Positions 9,928-18,386 of a DNA stretch of 44,642 nt are shown here, in pieces (the stretch's first letter is position 1; every line of letters begins with the position of its first letter). The stretch is from contig SDNY01000013.1 of NCBI GenBank assembly GCA_004524535.1, forward strand, positions 1 through 44,642, written 5' to 3'. Origin of the DNA: Promethearchaeota archaeon. Its GTDB lineage: Archaea > Asgardarchaeota > Lokiarchaeia > Sigyniarchaeales > SOKP01. The translations under genes were made by a program, and so were the position numbers. The notes below the pieces were generated by a model. The model saw only the letters and a list, made by a program, of their open reading frames with translations. It was not told the DNA's origin and searched no databases.

Positions 9928-11676
9928 ATGAGTTCCGCATATAACAAGATTTCAGAAGCTCTCTCTCAAAAATTTAAGGAAATTGTAGGGGATGATTACT
10001 TTTTCTCAGAATACGAAATTAGATGGACCTATGCATTTGGCGGTACAATTTTTAGAAAGGATTGGATACCTGATTTAATTTTAGTACCTCAAACTACTGA
10101 ACAAGTTTCTCAAATTTTAAAGTTAGCAAACGATAATAATATTCCAGTCACACCAAGAGGTAGTGCTACCAGTCTATCCGGTGGTCCTATGACACCCTAT
10201 AAAGGGATAAGTGTAGATCTAACTAAGATGAATAAAATTATTAAAATTAATATTGAGAACAACCTTGTAGAAACCGAAGCTGGCGTTATTTGTGATGATT
10301 TAAACGAAAAATTAAAACCACATGGCTATTTCTTTCCTCCTGATCCTGGTTCAAGCTCAGTAGCGACAATTGGTGGGATGGTTGCTACGAATGCTGGTGG
10401 TATTCAAGCGTTTAAATATGGCGTTACAAAAAATTATGTTTTACATTTAGAAGTTGTCCTACCGAATGGTAAAATAATGAATTTAGGCACAGACGTTTTA
10501 AAATCAGTCTCTTCATATAATTTAAAAGATTTATTTATTGGCTCTGAGGGAACCTTAGGAATTATTACAAAAGTAGGGCTTAGGATTATACCTCTCCCAA
10601 AAACTAGAAAATTAGGATTATTTATTTTTGATAATGTAGAAGATTTACAAAAGGCTTCAATTGAGATTCGCAAGAATGGGATTATACCCAATTTATTAGA
10701 GTTTATGGATAAACTTATATTAGAAGCAGTGACCGATTATTTAGGAGGAGAATTCGTAGATTTTCCGAATGGATATGTTCTCTTAGCCGAAGTTGACGGA
10801 GATAATCCTAAAGCGGTAGATGAAAACTTCTCTGTAATGTTTGATATAATTATACAGAATAAACCTATATTCCATAGAATTGCTAAAAACAGTAAGGAGC
10901 GAGAAAGATTGATTCTTGCCCGAAAAGCTAACCTTCCCGCTTTATCAAGAATAAAACCAACAACATGTGTCGAAGACTGTACGATTAAATTATCGGATTT
11001 CGCAGATGTAATTAAAAAGATCGAGAAGATTCCTGAAAGAATTAATGCGAAAAACATGCTTGTCGCTACTATCTGCCATATGGAGGGTAATTTGCATCCT
11101 ACCTTCTTATTTAATGAAAATGATGAACAGGATGTAAAAGATTTTGAAAAAGCTATTGATTATCTATATAAAGAGATTATAATTCCAGTTGGTGGCACAC
11201 TCACAGGCGAACACGGGATCGGAAAAATAAAGACGCCTTATCTCGAACTGGAGCATGGTTCTGAAGTTGTGGATATAATGAGGCAGATTAAGGAATTGTT
11301 TGATCCAAATAGAATTTTGAATCCCGGGATCGGTAAGGGAGATCAGCGCACTCTAGTGAAATCAGAACTGATAAGAAGTTTGAAGAATCAATCATATAAA
11401 ATCTTAGAGTTGAAGTGTATGAGATGCGGCTTTTGTATAGAAATATGTCCTTCGAGAATTAATTATTTGATTGAGCCCTATAGCCCAAGAGGTCGATTAA
11501 GCATTTTAAATGGTCTTGTCTATGGCGAGATTGAATTAAATGAGTTAGTCGTAGATATATTTCAAGCTTGCACACTTTGTGGACTCTGTTATGTAAAATG
11601 TCCTGCAGGAGTTCAGACTCATGAAATTTTTGAAAAAGCTAGGGAAATTATTCATAATCAAGGGGGAAAAGCATGA
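9928..11676 (+). CDS. FAD-linked D-lactate/glycolate dehydrogenase fused to a 2x[4Fe-4S] domain
   Basis: Flavoprotein of the GlcD/D-lactate dehydrogenase family that oxidises 2-hydroxyacids to 2-oxoacids. Residues about 45-190 form the FAD-binding PCMH domain (RGSATSLSGGPMTP; PDPGSSSVATIGGMVATNAGG); 230-465 are the FAD-oxidase C-terminal domain (GGTLTGEHGIGK; LFDPNRILNPGIG). A ferredoxin-like tail follows with two clusters: C497-x2-C-x2-C-x3-C507 and C548-x2-C-x2-C-x3-C558. This resembles GlcD joined to the N-terminal part of GlcF, without the CCG domains. Its stop overlaps the LarA start (ATGA), so the two are translationally coupled; that pairing favours D-lactate as substrate. Glycolate or another hydroxyacid remains possible. 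Confidence 0.9.
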   Translation: MSSAYNKISEALSQKFKEIVGDDYFFSEYEIRWTYAFGGTIFRKDWIPDLILVPQTTEQVSQILKLANDNNIPVTPRGSATSLSGGPMTPYKGISVDLTKMNKIIKINIENNLVETEAGVICDDLNEKLKPHGYFFPPDPGSSSVATIGGMVATNAGGIQAFKYGVTKNYVLHLEVVLPNGKIMNLGTDVLKSVSSYNLKDLFIGSEGTLGIITKVGLRIIPLPKTRKLGLFIFDNVEDLQKASIEIRKNGIIPNLLEFMDKLILEAVTDYLGGEFVDFPNGYVLLAEVDGDNPKAVDENFSVMFDIIIQNKPIFHRIAKNSKERERLILARKANLPALSRIKPTTCVEDCTIKLSDFADVIKKIEKIPERINAKNMLVATICHMEGNLHPTFLFNENDEQDVKDFEKAIDYLYKEIIIPVGGTLTGEHGIGKIKTPYLELEHGSEVVDIMRQIKELFDPNRILNPGIGKGDQRTLVKSELIRSLKNQSYKILELKCMRCGFCIEICPSRINYLIEPYSPRGRLSILNGLVYGEIELNELVVDIFQACTLCGLCYVKCPAGVQTHEIFEKAREIIHNQGGKA

Positions 11677-12950
11677 AATTTGATTACGGAAAGGATGAAT
11701 TAGAAATAAATCTTGAATCATCATGGAATGTAACAGTCTTTAAACCTGAAGAACAACCAGCAATTCCGAATCCGGTTGAAGCTGTCAGAATAGCGATAAA
11801 AAATCCAATAGAAAGTAAGTCGCTTAAAAAAATATTAGAATCTAAGGAAAATATAAATCAAATCTGTATTGTGGTTTCAGATGCTACACGTCCTGTTCCC
11901 TCGCATTTGATTCTTGAAGGTTTAGTAGAGGAATTAAATGAATATGGAATAGATGATAATCAAATTATGGTATTAATCGCAACAGGACTACATAGACCTT
12001 CTCGAGAAGAAGAGCTTGAAAAAATTTTAGGGGAAAAGTTGAAAAATCGATTAAAAACAGTTGATCATGTCGCAACCGATCAAGGTTCTATGAAATTTCT
12101 GGGACTAGCAGCAGATAATACCCCTATTTTCATAAATAAGCATTATTGTGAGAGTGATTTTAAGATACTTACGGGATATGTAGAGCCCCATTTTTTTTTC
12201 GGATTTGCGGGGGGTCGAAAATCGATTATCCCAGGCATAGCTGGCGCAGTAACAATACAAGCAAATCATTCGGCAGAAAATATAGCTCATAAAACTTCTC
12301 GCTTTGGTTTTTATAAAAGGAATCCTATGCATAAACATGCCATGGAAGCAATGGAATTGGTAGGTGCTGATTTTATCATTAATGTGTGTATTAATGTGAA
12401 ACATCAAATATCAGTTGTTGCTGCGGGAAATCCAATAAAAGTCCATGAGACTTTAGTAAGATTTCAAAAAAGATTTCTGTTCAAGGAAATTACAGCTCCA
12501 TTTGACATCGTTGTGTGTGGAAATGGAGGATATCCCTTAGATCTCAATTTGTATCAAGCGGTTAAAAGCATGGCTATTGGAGAGATGGCAGTCAAAGAAG
12601 GAGGAACTATTATTTCTGTGAATGAATGTTCTGAGGGTGTTGGACAAGAAAAGTTTAAGGAACTCCTTTTTTCGGGGATGAATCCCAAGGAGATTTATGA
12701 TAAGATTCTAAATAAAGAAATTATCGTCCCAGATCAATGGGAAATTCAAGTTTTAGCAAGAGTATTGATGAAAGCGGAAATATATGTCATATCAAAGCTA
12801 AAAGAGAAAGAAATTGGAAATATTGGATTAAAATATGCAGAATCTGTCGAAGAGGCTATTAAATTAGGTTTACAAAAACATGGTATGGATGCCAAAATTC
12901 TGATCTTGCCAAATGGACCACAAGTGCTTCCTATATTGAAAATTAGTTAA
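11673..12950 (+). CDS. larA: Nickel-dependent lactate racemase family protein (LarA-like)
   Basis: Racemase/epimerase of 2-hydroxyacids using the pincer (NPN) nickel cofactor. Residues expected from Lactiplantibacillus plantarum LarA are all present with an offset of one: His107 (GLHRP), His173 (EPHFF), Lys183 (GGRKS; the covalent cofactor lysine) and His199 (QANH), matching His108, His174, Lys184 and His200. The length of 425 aa is normal. The start overlaps the preceding dehydrogenase by 4 nt and has a GGGGG run just upstream. In this cluster the likely task is conversion of L-lactate, derived from L-lactaldehyde, to D-lactate for the coupled dehydrogenase. LarB, LarC and LarE for cofactor synthesis are not in the window. 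Some homologues act on other hydroxyacids, so the substrate is inferred. Confidence 0.9.
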   Translation: MKFDYGKDELEINLESSWNVTVFKPEEQPAIPNPVEAVRIAIKNPIESKSLKKILESKENINQICIVVSDATRPVPSHLILEGLVEELNEYGIDDNQIMVLIATGLHRPSREEELEKILGEKLKNRLKTVDHVATDQGSMKFLGLAADNTPIFINKHYCESDFKILTGYVEPHFFFGFAGGRKSIIPGIAGAVTIQANHSAENIAHKTSRFGFYKRNPMHKHAMEAMELVGADFIINVCINVKHQISVVAAGNPIKVHETLVRFQKRFLFKEITAPFDIVVCGNGGYPLDLNLYQAVKSMAIGEMAVKEGGTIISVNECSEGVGQEKFKELLFSGMNPKEIYDKILNKEIIVPDQWEIQVLARVLMKAEIYVISKLKEKEIGNIGLKYAESVEEAIKLGLQKHGMDAKILILPNGPQVLPILKIS

Positions 12951-12961
12951 AATATTTAATT

Positions 12962-13576
12962 TTACCATTCTGAAAAGAACTTTTCTTTAGAAAAATCTCG
13001 TTTTAAAGGCTTTCCTGTAAGCATTGTATAATATCTCAACATTGCAGATTGTTCTGCTCCAGTAACGTTTTGGAGGGCATCATATAGAGTATTCCCCTTA
13101 GCAAATACTCCATGGGCTCTTACAACCACAATAGGATAATTTTTCAACATAGGAGGGACTTCTCGCGCCGCATCTGTAGGCCCCGCGGGATTATCTACCT
13201 CAATAACAGGTATTTTTCTATACATATAAATTCCCTCTGCATCAAGACAAGTAATCTCGTCTTCTATCAGCGATAAAATAACGCAAAAAGGATTATGAGC
13301 ATGAATCACGGCCATTGCATCTGTATTTAAATAAATTTGTCGATGTACATTCGTCTCTGTGCTAGATAGCATAATTCCAGAATCTTGAGTATAGAGATCA
13401 GTCTCAATTATATCTTCAGGCTCTAGAAAACCGAGCATGGCACCCCTTCTTTTAATAAGGATCTTCCCTCCAGCCCTCATACTAATATTACCTGAATGGG
13501 ACGTATTATATCTGTGATCAGTTAATACTTTGCCTACAATTTTAAATTGCTTAAACGTTTCTGGATCGAGATTCAT
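12962..13576 (-). CDS. fucA: L-fuculose-1-phosphate aldolase (class II aldolase/adducin family)
   Basis: Zinc-dependent aldolase cleaving L-fuculose-1-phosphate into DHAP and L-lactaldehyde. Its key residues coincide with E. coli FucA nearly number for number: catalytic Glu74 (SSTETNVH; Glu73), zinc ligands His92 and His94 (IHAHNPF) and His155 (VRAHGVF). The phosphate-binding region HSGNISMR (residues 27-34) is also intact. The length of 204 aa fits FucA (about 215) rather than RhaD (about 274). It follows the AOR gene by 37 nt on the same strand, so the two may be co-transcribed, and it is convergent with larA. As no rhamnulose-phosphate aldolase is visible it may serve both sugars. Methanogens use a homologue to make lactaldehyde for F420, an alternative role. 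Confidence 0.9.
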   Translation of the reverse strand: MNLDPETFKQFKIVGKVLTDHRYNTSHSGNISMRAGGKILIKRRGAMLGFLEPEDIIETDLYTQDSGIMLSSTETNVHRQIYLNTDAMAVIHAHNPFCVILSLIEDEITCLDAEGIYMYRKIPVIEVDNPAGPTDAAREVPPMLKNYPIVVVRAHGVFAKGNTLYDALQNVTGAEQSAMLRYYTMLTGKPLKRDFSKEKFFSEW

Positions 13577-13613
13577 TTTTTGTCACTCAAACTAAAATAT
13601 ATAAATTCTGAAC

Positions 13614-15413
13614 TTAAATTAATCTTTTTAATGATAATTTTTCTAATAAACTGTCAGTAGGGATTCCATTTTCATCCCAATTTCTTACTTTATAATACTC
13701 ATCAATTAAATCATCGAGAGGGACAACTCTCCCTTTCGAGGGACCATCTTGTAATGGAGTTTCTAGAAACCTTTTTGGAAGGATATCATCTTTTCTCGAA
13801 AATCCTTCTCTTACGTTAAAAAGTCGCTCTAAAGTATAAATTCTTTCGCCAATGGTGATTAGATCTGTTATTGAAATTTTTCGATCTAATAGAGTGCTTA
13901 AAAATCGAGCAGTGAATTCGAAACCTAATGCATATCCCACAAACTTGCAAATGACTAATGAATCTTCCACTGCGCTCTGATTTTGCTTTAAAAATAACAG
14001 ATCTGATTTACCTCGAACAGAAAATCTATCGATTTTTTTAGGAGCTCCCAAAACTTCTAATGCGACTAAAAATCCCGTTAAGTGGCAGGCCCCGCGTGAA
14101 CTTACAGCATAATTTAGTGCATGACCAAATGCACCTCGGGGATCATATGCCGGAATTTCCATTCCCTTAACCTGCATTGCATAATCTTGAGCATTATATT
14201 TTCTAGAAAATCTTAGAGATCCTTCAGCTAATTCTTCTCCTATGCCTTTTCTCAGAGAAATCTGCTCAATTAATTCACATAAAATATCTTTATTTCCAAA
14301 AGTTAAAGAATCTTGTTTTATCAATCCTTTTTGTTGTAATTCCATAGCACACGCAATAGTCGCTCCAGTAGACATTGTATCCAAACCATAGTCATTACAT
14401 AAATAATTTGCATGAGTGATTGTTTTTAAATCAAAAATTCCTGTTAATGGTCCTAAGGCCCAGAGAGATTCGTATTCTGGACCTTTTCCACTCAGCTCTC
14501 CAGTGTTTGTCATTCTACCACATCTAATTATGCAGTTATAACACCCCTCGCTTTGTTCTAAAAATCTCTCCCTTAATCGTTCCCCACTTACTAAGTCTAT
14601 CTTTTCAGGTTCTGTATATGCGAATTGATAATTTTTAACGGGAAACATCCCAAATGAATTAATAACTTTAACTAAGGCTGCAGTTCCAAATAATGCCAGA
14701 CCTTGAGATGTGATAGGTACAACTTTAATTTTATCTCTGGCTACAATCGCTAACTTTTTCATATATTCTTTATTTTTAACGGGAAATTTGAGCGTACCGT
14801 TTTTCACGACAATAGCTTTTATATTTTTTGAACCCATTACAGCCCCTACGCCACCTCTACCAAAGGCTCTATGAGCTTGGTTCATAATAGCGGAAAATTT
14901 TACTAAGTTCTCACCAGCTGGTCCAATACATAATACTTGACAATTTTTTCCTTCCATTTGTTGAATCTTTTTTAAGGTTTCGGATGTCTTGAGGCCCCAT
15001 AAATTTTCAGCATCATTGATTTCAACTTTATCATATCCATCTATTACAATGTATCCTTTATTATCAGAAGAAAGTGCCCCTTTGATAAACAAACAATCAT
15101 ACCCACATCGTTTGAAATAGGGCCCCCAAAATCCACCTGAATTTGAGTGGAATATTGTATTAGTTAGGGGTGATTTTGTTACTAAAGAGAATCTTCCACT
15201 AGTTGGAGCAATAGTTCCAGTAAGAGGTCCTACAGAAAAAATCAATGGATTCAGTTTTGATAAAGGATCAGTTTTAGCTTTAGCTAAATAATCAGAGAGT
15301 AATTTAATACCTAATCCTCTACCTCCTAAAAAGTCAGAAAAAATCTCTTCTTCAATTGGTGTTTCAGAAACCTTTTTTGAATCTAAGTCAATATTTAAAA
15401 TTTTATTATTCAT
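13614..15413 (-). CDS. aor: Aldehyde:ferredoxin oxidoreductase (tungsten AOR), deoxysugar-cluster copy
   Basis: Oxidises aldehydes to carboxylates while reducing ferredoxin, with a tungstopterin and one 4Fe-4S cluster. The N-terminal AOR domain (about 1-205) contains GRGLGIKLL, TSGRFSLVTKSP and GRGGVGAVMGSK; cluster ligands are Cys291, Cys294 and Cys298 (CYNCIIRC) and probably Cys489, matching Cys288, 291, 295 and 494 of Pyrococcus furiosus AOR. The length of 599 aa is normal. Lying between the rhamnulokinase and FucA genes, it most likely takes L-lactaldehyde to L-lactate in place of the NAD-linked AldA of bacteria; this substrate is inference. A TATA-like element about 28 nt upstream suggests a leaderless transcript. 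Confidence 0.93.
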   Translation of the reverse strand: MNNKILNIDLDSKKVSETPIEEEIFSDFLGGRGLGIKLLSDYLAKAKTDPLSKLNPLIFSVGPLTGTIAPTSGRFSLVTKSPLTNTIFHSNSGGFWGPYFKRCGYDCLFIKGALSSDNKGYIVIDGYDKVEINDAENLWGLKTSETLKKIQQMEGKNCQVLCIGPAGENLVKFSAIMNQAHRAFGRGGVGAVMGSKNIKAIVVKNGTLKFPVKNKEYMKKLAIVARDKIKVVPITSQGLALFGTAALVKVINSFGMFPVKNYQFAYTEPEKIDLVSGERLRERFLEQSEGCYNCIIRCGRMTNTGELSGKGPEYESLWALGPLTGIFDLKTITHANYLCNDYGLDTMSTGATIACAMELQQKGLIKQDSLTFGNKDILCELIEQISLRKGIGEELAEGSLRFSRKYNAQDYAMQVKGMEIPAYDPRGAFGHALNYAVSSRGACHLTGFLVALEVLGAPKKIDRFSVRGKSDLLFLKQNQSAVEDSLVICKFVGYALGFEFTARFLSTLLDRKISITDLITIGERIYTLERLFNVREGFSRKDDILPKRFLETPLQDGPSKGRVVPLDDLIDEYYKVRNWDENGIPTDSLLEKLSLKRLI

Positions 15414-15435
15414 TTAACTGTTTAATAAAAAATTA

Positions 15436-15446
15436 CTTTAAATATT
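15436..15446 (-). promoter_or_regulatory. TATA-like box for the AOR/fucA transcript
   Basis: AATATTTAAAG on the minus strand is centred about 28 nt upstream of the AOR ATG, the distance expected if transcription starts at or next to the start codon. Because it is nearly symmetric it could also help the rightward rhamnulokinase. Confidence 0.45.
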
Positions 15447-15484
15447 AAAATTCGTTAAAAAACATTAATCCGAATTATTTTAAA

Positions 15485-15501
15485 TTAGTTTTAAAAACTA
15501 A
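15485..15501. promoter_or_regulatory. 17-bp palindrome just upstream of rhamnulokinase
   Basis: TTAGTTTT-A-AAAACTAA is a perfect 8-bp inverted repeat ending 16 nt before the TTG start of the kinase. It overlaps a TATA-like stretch (TTTTAAATTA), so a bound protein there would be expected to block transcription; the sequence is not the same as the fucI palindrome. Function is inference and chance is possible. Confidence 0.3.
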
Positions 15502-15517
15502 ATAGGAAAAATAAATC

Positions 15518-17008
15518 TTGAAATTTCTTGCGGTTGACCTTGGAGCTAGCTCTGGAAGAGTAATTCTTGGTACACTCAGCGAAAGCAAGAAATTGAGTCT
15601 AGAAGAGATATATCGGTTTCCTAATGAAGGAATCCAGGTCAAAAACGAGCTACATTGGGATGTCCCGAATTTATTCAATGAAATAAAGAATGCTATAACT
15701 AAATATGTTAAAAAATATGGAGCTGATTTAAATTCTATAGGAGTTGATACTTGGGGTGTAAATTTTATCCTTTTAGACAAGGATGATAGATTTTTAAGTC
15801 CAATGTATCATTATCGGGATAAAAGGACTGTAGGAATGCTCGAAAAAATGTTTAAAGTAGTCCCGAAAGAGGAAATTTTTAAGCAGACCGGTATTCAATT
15901 CCTAGAACTTAATAGTTCAACTCAGCTTTTTTCTATGGTATATAATAAATCACCTCGTCTTCCTTTGACTAAAACCATAATTATGTTTCCTGATTATATC
16001 AATTATTTATTATCGGGAATTATAGCCTGTGAATTTTCTGACGCAACAACAACTCAGCTTTATAATCCAGTGAAAAAAGAATGGGCTTATGATTTAATAA
16101 AACGCTTAGGTCTCAATCCGGAGTGGTTTATTAAAGTTATATCTGGAGGAACCATTCTTGGTCCTATTAAAAAGGATGTGGCTGATGAAGTTGGGCTTAG
16201 TAGCGACACTAAGATTATTGCACCTCTTACCCATGATACGGGATCCGCTTATGTAAGCGTGCCAGTAGATATGAATAAGTATTTTGAGGGGGATTTTGGG
16301 ATTCTCAGTTCTGGTACATGGAGTGTGTTAGGCGTAGAGTTAAAGGAACCTTTAATTAATGATAAAGTCCTTAAATATAATTATTCTAATGAGGGAGGGT
16401 TTAACGGAACCATTCGATTTTTGAAAAATATCACGGGTATGTGGTTAATCCAAGAATGCAAAAAGATCTGGGAAAAGGAAAATATAAAATTAGATTGGGA
16501 TAAAATTGCATTTGAAGCTGAGAATGCAGATGGATTTCAATCTTTTATAAATCCAGATGATCATAGCTTCTTAGCACCCTCCAATATGATTCAGGCAATT
16601 CAAAAATACTGTAGATCTACAAATCAGAAAGTTCCTGAGACCATTGGAGAAATCTCTAGAACGATTTTTGAATCAATTGCCTTTAAATATAAACAAGTTG
16701 TTGAGAATCTGGAAGATATTATTGAAAAGAAACTGAAAATCCTCTATATGATTGGCGGAGGCAGTCAACATAATTTACTAAATCAATTTACAGCAAATGT
16801 ATTAAATATTCCTGTAAATGCGGGACCATCAGAAGCAACAATAATAGGTAATATATTGGTTCAAGCCTTAGCGTTAGGAGCAGTGGAAGATTTAATTGAA
16901 ATAAGAGAGATTGTTAGAAATTCGTTTGATATCAACTCTTTTTTACCTAAACATCATAAAAAATGGAATGACGCTTATTATTCTTTTTTAGATATAATAA
17001 ATCATTAA
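15518..17008 (+). CDS. rhaB: Rhamnulokinase (FGGY carbohydrate kinase)
   Basis: Phosphorylates L-rhamnulose at C1 with ATP; probably also L-fuculose here because no separate fuculokinase is present. The first actin-like domain begins with AVDLGASSGRV, the catalytic base is Asp240 in THDTGSAY (E. coli RhaB Asp237), and the second domain carries GGFNGTIRFLKNITGMWLIQ and GGGSQHNLLNQF, both RhaB hallmarks, then AGPSEATIIGN. The length of 496 aa is standard. The start is TTG; it immediately precedes the conserved KFLAVDLG strand and no ATG lies close by in frame. It is divergent from AOR/fucA and convergent with rhamnose isomerase (8 nt between stops). Confidence 0.94.
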   Translation: MKFLAVDLGASSGRVILGTLSESKKLSLEEIYRFPNEGIQVKNELHWDVPNLFNEIKNAITKYVKKYGADLNSIGVDTWGVNFILLDKDDRFLSPMYHYRDKRTVGMLEKMFKVVPKEEIFKQTGIQFLELNSSTQLFSMVYNKSPRLPLTKTIIMFPDYINYLLSGIIACEFSDATTTQLYNPVKKEWAYDLIKRLGLNPEWFIKVISGGTILGPIKKDVADEVGLSSDTKIIAPLTHDTGSAYVSVPVDMNKYFEGDFGILSSGTWSVLGVELKEPLINDKVLKYNYSNEGGFNGTIRFLKNITGMWLIQECKKIWEKENIKLDWDKIAFEAENADGFQSFINPDDHSFLAPSNMIQAIQKYCRSTNQKVPETIGEISRTIFESIAFKYKQVVENLEDIIEKKLKILYMIGGGSQHNLLNQFTANVLNIPVNAGPSEATIIGNILVQALALGAVEDLIEIREIVRNSFDINSFLPKHHKKWNDAYYSFLDIINH

Positions 17009-17016
17009 TGGATATA

Positions 17017-18288
17017 TTATGATTTATCTCGAGTATTAAGGATTTTATTTTCGTAGGATTCAATTTCTTTTATCCATTCTTTACCTATAGGAACATCGTT
17101 GCTTAAACAAAAGTAATCCCAAACTGCACCAAAAGGCATGGTTTTGCACTCCTCTAATAGTGCTAATCTTTGAAAATATTGCCCATTATCTTCATATTCT
17201 TGCAACAAATCTATGGGCTGAAGCAACGCATATAAAATACTTTTTTGTGTGGCGCGTGCTCCAATAACCCAAGCACCTATACGGTTTATTGAAGCATCAA
17301 AAAAGTCTAAAGCGAGGTGAATTCGTTCCATTTGTCTACTTCTCACTATTTCTTCAGCCAGGTGAATAATTTCATCATTTAAAATCGGAACATGGTCGCT
17401 GTCCCATCGAATTCCGCGACTGATATGTAAGAGTATTCCTTTAACAAATGGTAAAATCGCAGAGATCTTATCACCCACTGATTCTGTTGGATGAAAATGT
17501 CCTGTGTCAATAGTGAGTAGTGTATTATTCGCTATCGCATAACTTAAATAAAATTCATGGCTCCCCACTACATAAGCTTCACTTCCTATCCCAAAGAGCT
17601 TGCCTTCTAAAGAATCTATCATTTGAGAATCAGGATATTTCTTCTTTAAAATCTCATCTAATGATTTTTTGAGCAAGATTCGATGACCTGATCGATCAAC
17701 TGGGATATCTTTCATACCATCAGGAATCCAAAGATTATGGATACATGAGCTTCCTAACTTTTTTCCCATTTCAGCACTGATTTCCCGGCATTTTTTAACA
17801 TGCTCAATCCAAAATTCCCTAATTTCTTTGTTTTTACTGCTGAGGGTGAATCCATCATTAGATTTTGGATGGGAGAATAAAGTTGAATTAAAATCTAATT
17901 TAATATTAATATCTTTAGCCCATTCTATCCAACTTTGAAAATATTCTGGAGTAACCTCGTTTCTTTCAACAAATTTACCCCCAAAATCTCCATAAGATTC
18001 ATGCAATGAAAATCGATGACTCCCTGGTACTAAAGAAAGTACTTTTTCGAAATCTTGCCGAAGTTCACTAATTGTCCTTGCTTTACCAGGGTAATTTCCT
18101 GTCGCTTGGATTCCTCCTCCTGAAATCTCAGCATTTGGTCTTTCAAATCCCCCAACATCATCACCCTGCCAACAAGGAATAGAAATTTGAATCTCTTTTA
18201 ATTGGTTAAGGATTTTATCCGTATCAATACCGAATTCCAAATATTGTTTATTAGCGTTGCTATAATATCTTTCAATCTTTTCTCTCAA
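17017..18288 (-). CDS. rhaA: L-rhamnose isomerase
   Basis: Interconverts L-rhamnose and L-rhamnulose. The protein (423 aa; E. coli RhaA 419) keeps every metal residue with a uniform offset of six: Glu228, Asp261, His264, His288, Asp296, Asp298 and Asp328 correspond to E. coli Glu234, Asp267, His270, His294, Asp302, Asp304 and Asp334. CWQGDDVGGFE and QATGNYPGKAR near residues 39-71 and DFFDASINRI near 328 are diagnostic. Its presence beside fucose isomerase means two six-deoxyhexoses feed one kinase/aldolase set. It is the last recognisable sugar gene of the cluster; the region upstream of its start holds a hairpin that may belong to the next gene's terminator. Confidence 0.96.
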   Translation of the reverse strand: MREKIERYYSNANKQYLEFGIDTDKILNQLKEIQISIPCWQGDDVGGFERPNAEISGGGIQATGNYPGKARTISELRQDFEKVLSLVPGSHRFSLHESYGDFGGKFVERNEVTPEYFQSWIEWAKDINIKLDFNSTLFSHPKSNDGFTLSSKNKEIREFWIEHVKKCREISAEMGKKLGSSCIHNLWIPDGMKDIPVDRSGHRILLKKSLDEILKKKYPDSQMIDSLEGKLFGIGSEAYVVGSHEFYLSYAIANNTLLTIDTGHFHPTESVGDKISAILPFVKGILLHISRGIRWDSDHVPILNDEIIHLAEEIVRSRQMERIHLALDFFDASINRIGAWVIGARATQKSILYALLQPIDLLQEYEDNGQYFQRLALLEECKTMPFGAVWDYFCLSNDVPIGKEWIKEIESYENKILNTRDKS

Positions 18289-18348
18289 GGTTTTTCACTT
18301 CGAACCTTCCTATTTTAAGAAAAATTCACTATTTATTAATTTACTGTA

Positions 18349-18378
18349 GAATTTGTATTATTTATTTTTTACAAATTC
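18349..18378 (-). terminator. Hairpin between the membrane-protein pair and rhaA
   Basis: GAATTTGTA and TACAAATTC form a perfect 9-bp stem with a 12-nt loop, starting 8 nt beyond the stop of the leftward 282-aa gene and about 60 nt before the rhaA start. The position fits a terminator or transcript 3' end for the membrane pair; alternatively it is an operator for rhaA. There is no long T-run directly after it. Confidence 0.35.
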
Positions 18379-18386
18379 AAAAAATC

